DNA of 64,000 bases from Acanthosepion esculentum (taxonomy: Eukaryota > Mollusca > Cephalopoda > Sepiida > Sepiidae), in assembly GCA_964036315.1 (NCBI GenBank), contig OZ038480.1, positions 15,298,805-15,362,804 on the forward strand. Reading direction: 5' to 3'. Below, in pieces: positions 21,011 through 30,985 of the stretch. A program made the translations under genes and the position numbers. The notes below the pieces were generated by a model. It worked only from the letters and a program-made list of their open reading frames with translations. It made no database searches and was not told where the DNA came from. Position 1 is the stretch's first letter. Every line of letters starts with the position of its first letter.

Positions 21011-21365
21011 GGATAGAAAAATAGCGAGAATGTGAACTTGTAAAATATTGTTCTCAAATTAAATTCCATCAGGTCAGTAAAGAATTTGTCTACCCATGAA
21101 GGTGGGCGGACTTTTCGATCTTCCAGCATGGGTTATTTTCATCTACCTTAGCAACTATCGAGGAAGAAATGTTTCCATCTTTTCTTTTTATTGTACACAT
21201 ATTTTCAATCCGTTTTTTTTTGGGGGGGGTGGGGGTATTTTAGTTTGCACCATCCTATCTACCTGTCAGTTTGATTGCAGTTGTTACGAGCGGGTTTTAT
21301 ATGGTTTGCATCCAATTCTGTTCAACAATTGGCATAGTTCCTCGTCACAGAACTTTGGAATGTTG

Positions 21366-21760
21366 TCAAGATACTAGCATTTTCGGATAATCTACTAGTA
21401 TTAGTAATAATCCCACTCTATTAACATAGGTATGATCTATGTGCACTCTGTCCCAAGTTGGGGACTCTTTAGGCCAAGTATGTATTTTTGTCTGTCTAAA
21501 TATTCTTCTGAAATTTTGATGTATTCTACTGCCTCTATAGAATAGCCTGGCTACCTTGCCTCGAGCCTTAATCACTTTTACGTGGATGTTATTCTGCAAT
21601 GAAGATCGTCATGTACACTTTTTATAATTTCGCACCTTTGCGTTGCTGGCGTAACCACTAGGTCTCCACTACAAATTACACCCCTTTTCTACGGGGAACT
21701 TGTTTTAACCTCTTTAAAACGCCTTTCTGCCTATGAGTAACTATTCCACTTATTAATTTA
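21366..21760 (-). pseudogene. Gypsy-type retrotransposon pol remnant: integrase start
   Basis: The 77-residue frame carries WPKESPTWDRVHIDH and GLLLILVD. This matches the WPxExxPWDRIHIDxA...LLVLVDxxS block that holds the first catalytic aspartate of Gypsy (Metaviridae-type) integrases. Just upstream on the same strand another frame reads GDLVVTPATQRCEII with HDDLHCRI, in place of the usual HHCC zinc-binding segment. In-frame stops and a frameshift separate the pieces. The other catalytic residues are missing, so it is inactive. It sits within the block bounded by inverted U1-like SINE clusters. Confidence 0.75.
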
Positions 21761-22237
21761 TTTTTTTCTTGCACAATATATTGTTCGATATGGGAATTCG
21801 CTTCGTATCCTCAACTAATTTTCTATCGACAAAATATCAGGCCATATTCGATACCTGGTTCATTCACTTTTTAAGAAATATTCATAAACTTAGCTCTCGC
21901 TGCATTCACTTGTTTTTTTTTTTCTCTTTGGCGTTATGTTTTTCCCTATTAGTTAACTTATATTTTCAAGCATCATCTTCCAAATGTCTTGGGGGTGCAA
22001 TTTCTGATGCTTTTATAATGGCCTCACAGCCAGCAGTTGCCAAGAAGAGATCAGTTATATGGTTTTCTCCAGCTGATGTTAAATCCAGTAGGTTTTTTTT
22101 TTATCTAGCTTTAGTTGCTAGTATCCTAAACCACTAGTGTGAGTACTCATAATTATCAAGTGACAATTGTTCTTTCGGTTTGTTAGATAACGGTGACACC
22201 AATGTAGTGTAGTGTTACTGACTCACAGGAAGTAGTA
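21761..22237. other. Unassigned, possibly more of the Gypsy remnant
   Basis: A minus-strand frame contains ENHITDLFLATAGCEAI and APPRHLEDDA, which looks protein-coding in composition, but I do not recognise the domain. Confidence 0.3.
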
Positions 22238-22493
22238 GAAATTTACTTGAGCCCCCCACACACACACACACACACATATACACTGAGTCAGGTTGTGAGA
22301 CAAGGTCGGTTTTTAACATGGGGACCCGAGTGAAAACACTCGGGCCGCTGGTCTAAGCTGGTCTTCGATTGCCAAGCTGGTCAGAGCTCGTTATAGCTGG
22401 TCTTAGGCTGCCCAAGCCGGCCAAAGCTCGTCCAAGACAGTAATAACCGTGATACCACCTGCGCCAGGGAATCCCTGTGCTAGGTAAGGATAT
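22238..22493 (-). mobile_element. U1-snRNA-like SINE, right cluster copy B
   Basis: Minus strand: a diverged head (ATCCTTACCTAGCACAGGGA), GTGGTATCACGG, short-repeat body, GGCCCGAGTG/CACTCGGG hairpin and the V-tail. The tail's G-run has been replaced by a CA/TA microsatellite at about 22256-22280, after which CTCAAGTAAAT closes the copy. Confidence 0.6.
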
Positions 22494-22740
22494 TTACCTA
22501 CCCCCCCACTGAGTCAAGTTGTGACACAAGGTCAGTTTTTAACGTGGGGACCCGAGTGTTTTCACTCGGGCCGCTGGTCTAAGCTGGTCTTAGCTGTTCA
22601 TAGCTTGTCCAAGCTGGTCGGAGCTGGTCCAAGCTAGTCATAGTTGGTCTTGGCTTGTCATAGCTGGTCAGAGCCGGTCCAAGCTAGTCGTAGCCGTGAT
22701 ATCACCAGCACAGGGACGGAGCCCTGTGCCAGGTAAGTAT
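22494..22740 (-). mobile_element. U1-snRNA-like SINE, right cluster copy A
   Basis: Minus strand start ATACTTACCTGGCACAGGG is identical to the left-cluster head and inverted to it. The same body, hairpin and tail follow. On the plus strand the head reads CCAGGTAAGTAT, a perfect consensus 5' splice site, which could in principle be used if transcribed in that direction. Confidence 0.65.
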
Positions 22741-22751
22741 CAAATGATTTT

Positions 22752-22880
22752 CTAAGAGTTGCTTAGATGTGGCACAAAGCCGAAAGTTTGGGACATCCAG
22801 TGAGGATCAAACTCACTACTCAGTCGTAAGTGATTTAGCGAAACAAGTTTGCTTACCCCTACACTACGTCGAAGTTCCCT
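22752..22880 (-). mobile_element. tRNA-derived SINE, family 1, second copy
   Basis: Minus-strand tail GGCTTTGTGCCACATCTAAG and the box B region GAGTTTGATCCTCACTGG match the copy at 926-1061. The head is more diverged and no target duplication is visible. Confidence 0.7.
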
Positions 22881-22928
22881 TCACGAGAAGTAGTATGCAC
22901 TCAATTGCCTCATGGGTAATGTCTGTAG

Positions 22929-23250
22929 ATACTTATAGTCTTTGTGATTTCATATGCAAATGAGTAACCTCAATGACGCTATACTTAACCTCATGAAGAG
23001 CTAATTGAAATTTCTAGGGCACATAATGAGACAAAAATAGCTCGGAAAATTTGATACATGCCTGACAGAATGAAGAAAAGAGAGACAGGGGAAAACTACG
23101 CTACCTGGCGAGCCTGAGTAAAGCTATGGCAGGACAAAGTTTTGGGGAGATAAGAAAAAGACAAAATTTATTAAAGACTACAAGGGACAGGAAATTGTGG
23201 AGGGCCATGATCGTCAACGCCCTGAAGAGACATGTCACATAGAATAACAA
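22929..23250 (+). pseudogene. LINE (RTE-like) remnant, right part including the 3' end
   Basis: Begins with the segment shared with 18791-18834 and continues through the C-terminal coding region (LKFLGHIMRQK in broken frames) to the terminus GTGGAGGGCCATGATCGTCA and CTGAAGAGACATG. The terminus matches the 3' ends of SINE family B. Confidence 0.65.
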
Positions 23251-23912
23251 CAATTGTCAAGATTTACTTTTACGTTAGTGCAGGTCGATTTTGGAACCCT
23301 GCTATTGCACTCAATTTAAAAGATGGGGTTTAACATGACAAATAATGACATGATAAATATTCAGTTTTTGAGGAAACGAATTTAAAGATGAAGTTTAGGT
23401 TCAAAACTAGAGAGTTGGAATTTCATTCCGGTGATCAGTGAAAGTCTTATAGTACAGCCTTTTAAAATTTATAATTGAAATATATACAGTTAGTTGGTTT
23501 GTAATTAAAAGCGATAATAAATTCCATAACCAACAATTGTATATCTTCAACATGATCCAAAAAATAAAGCAACAGTCGACCGGAATACAGAATGTTTTAT
23601 TAAAAGAACTGAATTTTGAAGTCAGATGAATTGAGGTCTAGGAAAAAGACTATTAAAAAGATTGTTAGTTAATTTCATTCAAATTACATTACGAAAATAT
23701 AACCAAGTATGGCTAAATTTTTCAATCAAAATATTTTTTGGTTTCAGAAGTAGCGACCCACCAAAGAAGAGACTTTCAAAAATGACATTTATCAACTCTA
23801 AAGCGACACACTGATCAAATTTGATTAACCTCTCTCAAAATAGAATTTATGAACCTGCGTTTGCAGAAGGTTTTTCAAATAATGAAGAGGTTCTAATGAA
23901 TTTACTATTCTG
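23251..23912. other. Unassigned AT-rich sequence
   Basis: No recognised feature. Confidence 0.4.
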
Positions 23913-24360
23913 ATGGTGTGTCGCCTTGACGTGGTAGGACGGCTTGCGTGCTTTAACGACCCCCAGAGCTATGTGGGCGGGGAATTAGACACTTAGCAGG
24001 TCCAACCAAGCTCAACAGGTCTGTGGAGTAGGAGCCAGACGAAAGACACACGCTGGTCCTCCAGGTTAGGTGTTATGCAGTAGGCTAACAACCTACTCAA
24101 AAAAACTTGTTACAGAAATCACAAATGGGGATGGATCGGCCACACCCTACGCAAGCCTGCTTCTAGTGTCACCAGGCAGGTCCATGAGTGGAATCCACAA
24201 GGGAAGCGAAAAGTGGATCGACAAAAACAGACTTGGCGCGGAGGTGAAGACAGCCGGCACAACATGGGCACGGGCTGAAGAGGATCACCCGGAACCGCGT
24301 CCGTTGCAGAAGTGTCATTGCGGCCTTATGTTCCCCAAGTAATCAAGAGGTATAAATAAA
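23913..24360 (+). mobile_element. RTE-type deletion derivative: 5' leader joined to ORF C-terminus
   Basis: The left half (GATGGTGTGTCGCCTTGACG, then GGTAGGACGGCTTGCGTGC and GTAGGAGCCAGACGAAAGAC) looks like an RTE-clade 5' leader. It joins at about 24115 to the extreme C-terminal coding region, with RKPASS-type, TWNPQGKRK-type and RAGTTWA-type motifs visible in shifted frames, ending in a TAAATAAATAAAT tail. The whole endonuclease and reverse transcriptase are deleted, so this is a short non-autonomous derivative. Confidence 0.65.
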
Positions 24361-24404
24361 TAAATTTCTCAAATAAGATCCACTGTGGGACAGGACCAGA
24401 CAAG

Positions 24405-24660
24405 CCCCAATCGAGATTGACATCAAAAAATGGAGATGGGAGTAGATCGGACACACACTCCGCAAGCCTGCTTCTAGTGTCACCTGGCGGAACCTTGACT
24501 GGAATCCACAAGAGGGACGAAAAGTCTTGGCGCAGAAGTGTTGACGCAGAGGTGAAGGCAGCCGGCACGACATGGGCCAAACTGAAGAGGGTCGCCCGGA
24601 ACCGTGTCCGTTGGAGAGGTGTTGTTGCGGCCAAGGAATCAAGAGGTATAAAGAGAGAAT
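24405..24660 (+). mobile_element. RTE-type 3' fragment, second copy
   Basis: Repeats the C-terminal part of the preceding element (CGCAAGCCTGCTTCTAGTGT, GGAATCCACAAGAGG, GCAGCCGGCACGACATGGGC) and again ends AAGGAATCAAGAGGTATAAA. It starts 5'-truncated, a typical LINE insertion form. Its frame retains AAGTTWAKLKRVARNRVRW, the usual end of RTE proteins. Confidence 0.7.
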
Positions 24661-25737
24661 GAATTGAACGACGTTAGAGTTGCCAAAATATGCCTGCACA
24701 TTCACAAGGTGTGGGAAGAGTAGTTAAACAAAATACGGAAGCTTTACAAACTGTATATGGACAAGAAGCAATATATGTCCCAGTCAATATATCTCACACA
24801 AAAAATATCAACTTCATTTGGATTTATTCTAGAAATAGTAAAGTTTTGAAGACAGTTTGGAAGCAAAAACCTGAGGAAATTAGTTATTTTTGTACATTTT
24901 TTGGGTCGATTTTAAAACTAAATGCTCAAATATTGGTAAAAGCTATGAATCTAATTTTTGGTTTTTGATGGCAGTACTTATTTAAGCAAACCCCAGATTG
25001 CACAAGGAACGCAATGTTGATTTTCTAAAATAGGAAAAAGTCAACCTGCCCTAAATATAAACGTGTGTTTACGTTTCTCCGACGTACTTCAATCTATTCG
25101 AATTGAACTTTGAGTGTATTCTAAGCGTTTGATAAATTTGCGATAAGATTAAACTACCGAATAAATATCGTATTCCTAACATCAGCAACGGTTCGTGAGT
25201 TTAGTTTCCAAACAAGTGCTCTACAGCAGACGCTGTAACAGGCGTTTAAGAAACATGGTTTTGTCTGACACTGCTCCATCATATGATATCTAGTGAGGAT
25301 CGAGCTCATTACATTAACAATAGTCTGAAATCATCATCGTCATCATCATCTGTGTCATCCGTGGGTGTGGTCGTAGTGTAGCTGCGCTGCTGAGCTCTTG
25401 GCCACTTTCCTTCACATATCTGGGTTGAAAGCCAGAGTCATTCATTCATGCGCAGCGTGTCTTGGGTAAGTAGACCCGGCTTAGCCCATCCCTCTCATCC
25501 AACCACAACCGATCAACTCTAGTTTGATGGCTTGCCATGGTCACCGACATATGGCCGTTTATTCTATTAAGAAGAATCCTCCGTTTAAGTCTGTGTCTTC
25601 AGTCTTGTAAGCCCGTCATCCAGTGATGATACGTCATACATAATGGTCTACAATACTGCCTTGGTAATCATCTTTCTATGGCTGGCGCCGGTTTAAAAAG
25701 ACGTGCTTTATATGTGTGTGTTTGCGTGTGTATGTGA
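24661..25737. other. Unassigned AT-rich sequence
   Basis: A 92-codon plus-strand frame at 24690-24968 has no familiar motif and I do not call it. A CATCAT run lies near 25330-25350. Confidence 0.4.
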
Positions 25738-26110
25738 TTGGTTTGTTTTTTACGACTTATCAACCCTTTTCAGGTTATTTAAATCCAGAAAATATATTTA
25801 GACTGTAAGAACTTTTAAGATAATAATGATTTAATACAAGTTTTATTAATTAACCCATAACTGGAGGGAGAATATGTGGATTCAAAACTTTCCCAAGTGT
25901 ATTTGCGCGTAAGTGAATATAACGAACCCAACTGGAATTGGAACTCAGCTCTCCAATTAACAAATCCGAGCCATTATCCATTGCACCAGCCGCACATCCA
26001 CACTTAAAACGCCTGGTATTTCCAAGCAGGATCGGTATTGCTTAACTTCGGTGATCCTACGGGAACCTGTGTTTCAAGTGTTTACCAACCGTTCAACTGG
26101 CGGCTGGGCA
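25738..26110 (-). mobile_element. Composite 5S rRNA/tRNA-headed SINE
   Basis: Minus strand from about 26090 downward: CACTTGAAACACAGGTTCCC and GATCACCGAAGTTAAGCAA follow the order of animal 5S rRNA, then a deletion, then CTTGGAAATACCAGGCG, the 5S 3' stem. A tRNA-like domain follows at once (GGCTGGTGCAATGGATAATG, then GAGTTCCAATTCC). The body GTTATATTCACTTACGCGCAAATAC comes next, and the tail TTTAAATAACCTGAAAAGGG near 25740-25800 matches the hairpin core of the 111-bp satellite. A headless copy lies at 30771-30985. Confidence 0.7.
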
Positions 26111-26129
26111 TTAAGCCATTTTTCTCTAC

Positions 26130-26345
26130 CACTTTTAAAGCGGTGGTCAGGTCTAAAAGACGAAAGATAGCGATTGACATTGCGATTAAATTTTTAAAGA
26201 TCAAAGTTAAGGGGATGCAAGAATCCGTCCCTCAAGCATAAAGTACGAGAGAAGAAATTTTTATGATAGAACTTAGTTACATCTAGTCATTTCAACTGTA
26301 AAACGATGAGACCTATCTGCCAATCTAGTACTGCGCTTAAATTCA
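26130..26345 (-). pseudogene. CR1/Jockey-like LINE C-terminal remnant
   Basis: Minus-strand frames, broken, correspond to the family C-terminus seen at 38490-38830 and 28045-28300 (LDVT.KFY...FFSRT, then NVNRYL). This is the R.SFF.RT...WNSLP end found in CR1/Jockey-type reverse transcriptases. Confidence 0.5.
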
Positions 26346-28044
26346 TAAAGTCATGGTAACAAAGAGGAAAGCTCATTAGAACAATTACCAGGGAAATATT
26401 TATAGAAAAGGCGCGGGGAAGCTACGTTATGGCGGTGGGAATGTTAATGAAGCCGAGATGCCAGGTCAATTATTGTTTATTTATTATGCAATTTATTTTG
26501 CAAGTCAATGTTTTCATGAAAAGCTGGTATAAATCAAAAGATGTTTGTTAAATATTTCAGTATATACTTGTGCGTTTCAGTACGTCGCAAGACACGCGCT
26601 GATCTATCGCTATTCGCACAGAGATTATTCAAATGAATAGCACTCCTTAGTTCAAACAATCCTATCCTTCACGACTAAAACCCGCCATGCCATGCACAGT
26701 GTAGCGAACCACCCTCATTCGCATCATATACCCCAGGTGAGATGTTGTGGAGTACAGCATACCCGTATTAAAAGGAGAATTTAATGTGGAATACACTGTC
26801 CACAAAATACAACGCAAATTTCAAGAAAAGACAACACGATAAGGAATGTTTGTAGAAAAAATAGAATATCGTACATTTAATGACATTCATGCAGAATAAA
26901 CAAATTTGTATATTTATGTATCTTGTTTGTATAAAAGATTAATGCTTTTTTAGTTCATTTAAGTAAATGTGATTTGAATAGAATATTGTTCGCTGTCTTT
27001 CAACAGAGTAGTAATGTCTGTTTCTTGTTTTTGTTGTATCTACCGAGTTTGGTGAAAAAGGAAAGAGGGGCGATCAATTTAAGAGAGTGTGAATGAGAAA
27101 TAAAAGATAAGAGGAAAATGTACTTATCGGGTGGAATTGTTTTGGAGTCAGTTGTAAATTTGTTGTTGTTGTTTTCCTTTCCTACCCCACTTTCTGCTCT
27201 TAGTGTCGGGTTGAGTCAGTGATGGACTTGACTGTCAGTCCTATGTCCTCTTTGATATCTGCGCCCTTCTGACTGATTGATTTGAGTCTCTCTATTTATG
27301 GCTGACTTCTTTTTCACACTGGATCGTTACTTTTTTCTCAGTTTAGGAAATCGCCTCCTTCCATTGGTCAGAAAATTAATTTCACACCTTATTGCGAAAA
27401 AATGTTTTTAATCGTTTTGATCCGATTTTGCGGGTGTGCAAATCTACTTTGTGTTTTCCAGTATTTTGTTGGAATGATATAGGATTTGTATCCTATAATG
27501 TAAGTCCCACTCAAGCAGCTTCTGCCTTTGAACCGACTTGTAGAACCGACTGACAAGATGTTAAGTCTCCGATCACTGCATGATCACTAACATGTTCAAG
27601 CCTAGGGTTAACCGTTATCTTCCACACATATCCGCATAAACTATGCCTTTTACTTTGTAACACTCTACCTCGAGTGGCCCTTAGGCCTTGCACAGAGTGA
27701 ACACCACAGTTAAAAATAATATAATATTGTGACTTTATTGTAATCATTTGGCGTGTCAGATTTTATGAAGTAGACAAAGTGTAACATAATTTTTTATTCA
27801 TGAATAAAGTTGAGACTTTATAATAGATATTTATCTATGCCTGAATCTATCTTATTTCCAGTTCAACAATAAATATTACAAATAAAAATGTGGACACCTT
27901 ATTGGTAGCCTCCTTGGGGACTATTTAACATGCTTATTTCTAAAATTGTTTTAATCAGGACTGTTTCAATACAGCCTTCCTAAAAACCCACCATACCTCA
28001 GATATATCGTTGATAACTTGATTATTTACTTCAAAAACAGTTAT
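26346..28044. other. Unassigned AT-rich sequence
   Basis: About 1.7 kb with no recognisable coding motif, tRNA-like box or internal repetition. Confidence 0.4.
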
Positions 28045-28425
28045 ATAAAAATATTAACAGGCTCAACCAGGTACTTTCACTGGTACACCAACTGCATGAA
28101 TTTAAGCGTGCTACTAGGTTGGCATTTCAGTCCCACCTTTTCACTGTCAAAACGGTTAAATGTGATCGCCTCTTCTACTCCAACAGCTTCTCATCTCGAA
28201 CTTCCAGACAGTGGAACTTCCTTTCTCTTACTTGCTTCTCTGATAGCTATAATCGTCAAATATTCAAATGTAATGTCAATCGACATCTTCTGATGCCTTG
28301 ATCTTGATCCCAGTCCTTCTCTTTGTCCTTTTCTCAAACACCCCTTTTTACACCTGCTCTCACTCTCTGTAAACCCTTGTGTGCTAGTAGTACACTCGCC
28401 TTGCTTGGGGTGAAATGCTTAAAAA
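28045..28425 (+). pseudogene. CR1/Jockey-like LINE C-terminus and 3' end
   Basis: The frame at 28119-28301 reads VKCDRLFYSNSFSSRTSRQW, then NRQIFKCNVNRHLL. This is the conserved end of CR1/Jockey-type proteins (SFF.RT..WNSLP, followed by FK..L). The downstream CTTGCTTGGGGTGAAATGCT is the family's 3' terminus. Related ends are inverted at 30470 and 31740. All reverse transcriptase core motifs are missing. Confidence 0.65.
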
Positions 28426-28444
28426 ATAACCTTTGAAATAGAAA

Positions 28445-30450
28445 ATGATAATACATTACCTTTACAGAATATTCCAGTACTACATCACCATACAAATCAA
28501 TATTTCATCTTTACAAACGAATCCTTCTTTTCCAAAAAATACATATTTACCTACGAGTTCATCGTGCATCTTTACCCACAAATTCATTATTACCCACGAA
28601 ACCATCTTTACCTGCAGATCTATATTTAACAACGAAACCAGCGTTACCAAAAAAAAAATCCATAGCCATAAAGTTCATTTGCCACGAAGCCAACTTTACA
28701 CAAAACGCCATAGTTGCCAGCAGATCCATTTTTATACACGAATTCACCTTTTCCCACGAAACCACCTTTCATATTTACTCACAAATCAGTCATTGCCGAC
28801 GAATCCAAATTTACACATACATCCATCTTAACCGCAACTTCATCCAAAAATTCATCTTTACGCACAAATCCATTTTTACAAATCGATCTTTGCCACGAAT
28901 CTGTGTTTACCGACGAATCCAACTTTCATTTTTACCCACAATTTCATCATAACACACGAATCCAACTTTACCCACAAATACATCTTCACCCACAGATCTA
29001 TCTTTATCCACGAATTCATCTTTGCTACAAAGCCACCCACGAATCAGTCACTTGTACATGAATTCATCTTTACACGCAAATCAATCTTTACCCATTCCGC
29101 ATCTTTATCCATTATCATCAACCACGAATCCATCTCCGCCCACGCATGATTCTTTACCAACGTTACCATTTTTCCTCTTCATCAACAAATCCATTTGTAC
29201 ACACGAATCCATGTTTACCCACAAATCATTTTACCCAAGAAGTCATCTTTGCCCAGAAATCACACGAATCCATCATTATACACAAATTCATATTTACGAA
29301 CCAATACAGCTTTACCCACAAATTCATCTTCACCCACATATGTATCTTTACGCGTAAATACATCTTCACGCAGGACTTCATCTTCACCGACAAATTCATT
29401 ATTACCATCAACCTATTTGACCCGCGAATCCATCATCTTTGCACACGAATCCAGCTTTCATCTTTACCCCCGAATCCATCTTTAACTACAAATTCATCTT
29501 TACTCAAAAATCTATATTTATCAACGAATCCATCTACACCCACGAATATATAATTGCCCAAAATTCTATCATCCCCTAGAAAACTTTAGTTGTCCACGTA
29601 TCTTTATCCACAAATCCATCTTTACCCACGAATCCGTTATTACCCACAATTTCATTTTTAACCAAAGGATACATCTTTTATCTTTATCAACAAATCCATC
29701 TTTACCCACAGATCTATCTTCACCCCAAAACAAAGATGGATTCTAGAGGTCGAAGATGGATTCATGGGTAAAAAACCCATGAATCCATCTTCGACCTCTA
29801 GTCCATTTTACACACGAATCCCTCTTCGCCCATTTATCCATTTTACACACAAGACAATGTTTACCCACGAAAAATATGCATCTTTCATATTTGTCCACGA
29901 ATCCATCTTTGCCCATCAATACATCTTTCATCTTCACCAACAAAATCCATCTTTACCCACGAATCTATCTTTACTCACAAAACAATAATTAACCATGAAG
30001 CCATCTTCACTCTGAAATCCATTTTACACAGAAATCAATGTTTATGCAAAAAGCCATCTTCACACACGAATGCATCTTCACACACACACATTCTTCTTTT
30101 TACCCACAAATCCATCTTTACACACGAATACATCCTTCACTATTGTCCAAGAAACCATCTTTAACCACGAATGAATATTTACACACGGATCCATATTCAC
30201 CTATAGATCTATCTTCACCTGCGAATCGATCTCTCATCTTTATCCGCAAATCTATCTTTACCCACGAAAACATTCTCAGCTACAAATCCATCTTTACCCA
30301 TGAATCTATCTTTAACCACAAAACAATCTTCACTCACGAATCCATAATGTTTTGATCCCAGTTTTCACAAGCAAATCCTTTTTACACACGAATCCATTTT
30401 CACGCAGAAATCCGTCTTTGCACGTGAATCGATCTTTCATCTTCATCTAC
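28445..30450. repeat. 18-bp minisatellite, about 2 kb, degenerate
   Basis: The consensus unit is TTTACCCACGAATCCATC. Because 18 is a multiple of three, several frames stay open as six-residue repeats (FTHESI, NPSLPT, IHLYPR types), which explains the many overlapping frames here. Variants such as CTTCACC, GCACAC and ACAAAT alternate, showing an old array. A CR1-like 3' end borders each side in inverted orientation. Confidence 0.92.
29743..29801. repeat. Perfect 27-bp hairpin within the 18-bp array
   Basis: The left arm (29743-29769, starting CTAGAGGTCGAAGATGG) and the right arm (29775-29801) are exact reverse complements around a five-A loop. The perfection contrasts with the degenerate surrounding units and points to a recent inversion-duplication. 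Confidence 0.97.
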
Positions 30451-30469
30451 AAAACCATCTTTTTTTATC

Positions 30470-30770
30470 ATTTCACCCCAAGCACGGCAATAAAGCCGAT
30501 GGGAGTTATTGTGTGCAAAAGAATATGAGAAAAAAAGAAAAGCATTATTAAGGAGAGAGAACAATAAAAGAACAGGAATTAAGAAGTCAGAATATAACGA
30601 CTGATATTTAAATTTTGAAGATCAAAGTTGTCTGGAAAGCAATAAATCGGAAGAGAGTTCCACAAGCGAGAAGTGCGATAGAAGAAAATGTTAGCATAGA
30701 ACTTACGGTTACATCTAGCCAATTTAATTGTAAAATGATGAGACGAAACAAATGAAAGTGGAGTCGAGTT
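30470..30770 (-). pseudogene. CR1/Jockey-like LINE C-terminus and 3' end
   Basis: The minus-strand frame 30579-30809 contains ARCNRKFYANIFFYRTSRLW, NSLP and NISRYIL. The terminus at 30470 reads CATTTCACCCCAAGCACGG on the plus strand, the complement of the family 3' end. The copy faces the one at 28045-28425 across the 18-bp array. Confidence 0.7.
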
Positions 30771-30985
30771 CCAATTCCAGTCAGGTTCGTTATATTCACT
30801 TACGCGCAAATAACCTCGGGAAAAGTATGAATCTACCCTTTCTCCCTCCCCAACTATTGGTTAATTAGTAAAAGTTGTATCAGTAAATCATTATTATCTC
30901 CAAAAAATTTCTTATAATCGAAAAATATATTCTGGTTTTAAATAACCTTCAAAGGGTTAATTCGTTAAAAAACAAATCAAAATAA
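30771..30985 (+). mobile_element. tRNA-headed SINE related to 25738-26110, head truncated
   Basis: Starts in the box B region (GAGTTCCAATTCCAGTCAGG), then GTTATATTCACTTACGCGC, CCCTCCCCAACTATTGG and the hairpin tail TTTTAAATAACCTTCAAAGG ending in an A-rich AAAAAACAAATC. It runs antiparallel to the 25.7-kb copy. Confidence 0.65.

Noticed and set aside
22729..22740. Host exon boundary (consensus donor site)
   Set aside because: It is simply the complement of the U1-like SINE head; no adjacent coding exon is visible.
24690..24968. 92-codon frame
   Set aside because: No recognised motif, no repeat homology and composition like the AT-rich background.
26004..26090. Functional 5S rRNA gene
   Set aside because: About 35 bases of the 5S internal region are missing and a tRNA-like SINE domain follows directly.
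28445..29553. Long overlapping reading frames of up to 135 codons
   Set aside because: They are artefacts of an 18-bp tandem repeat that keeps frames open; open on several frames and both strands.
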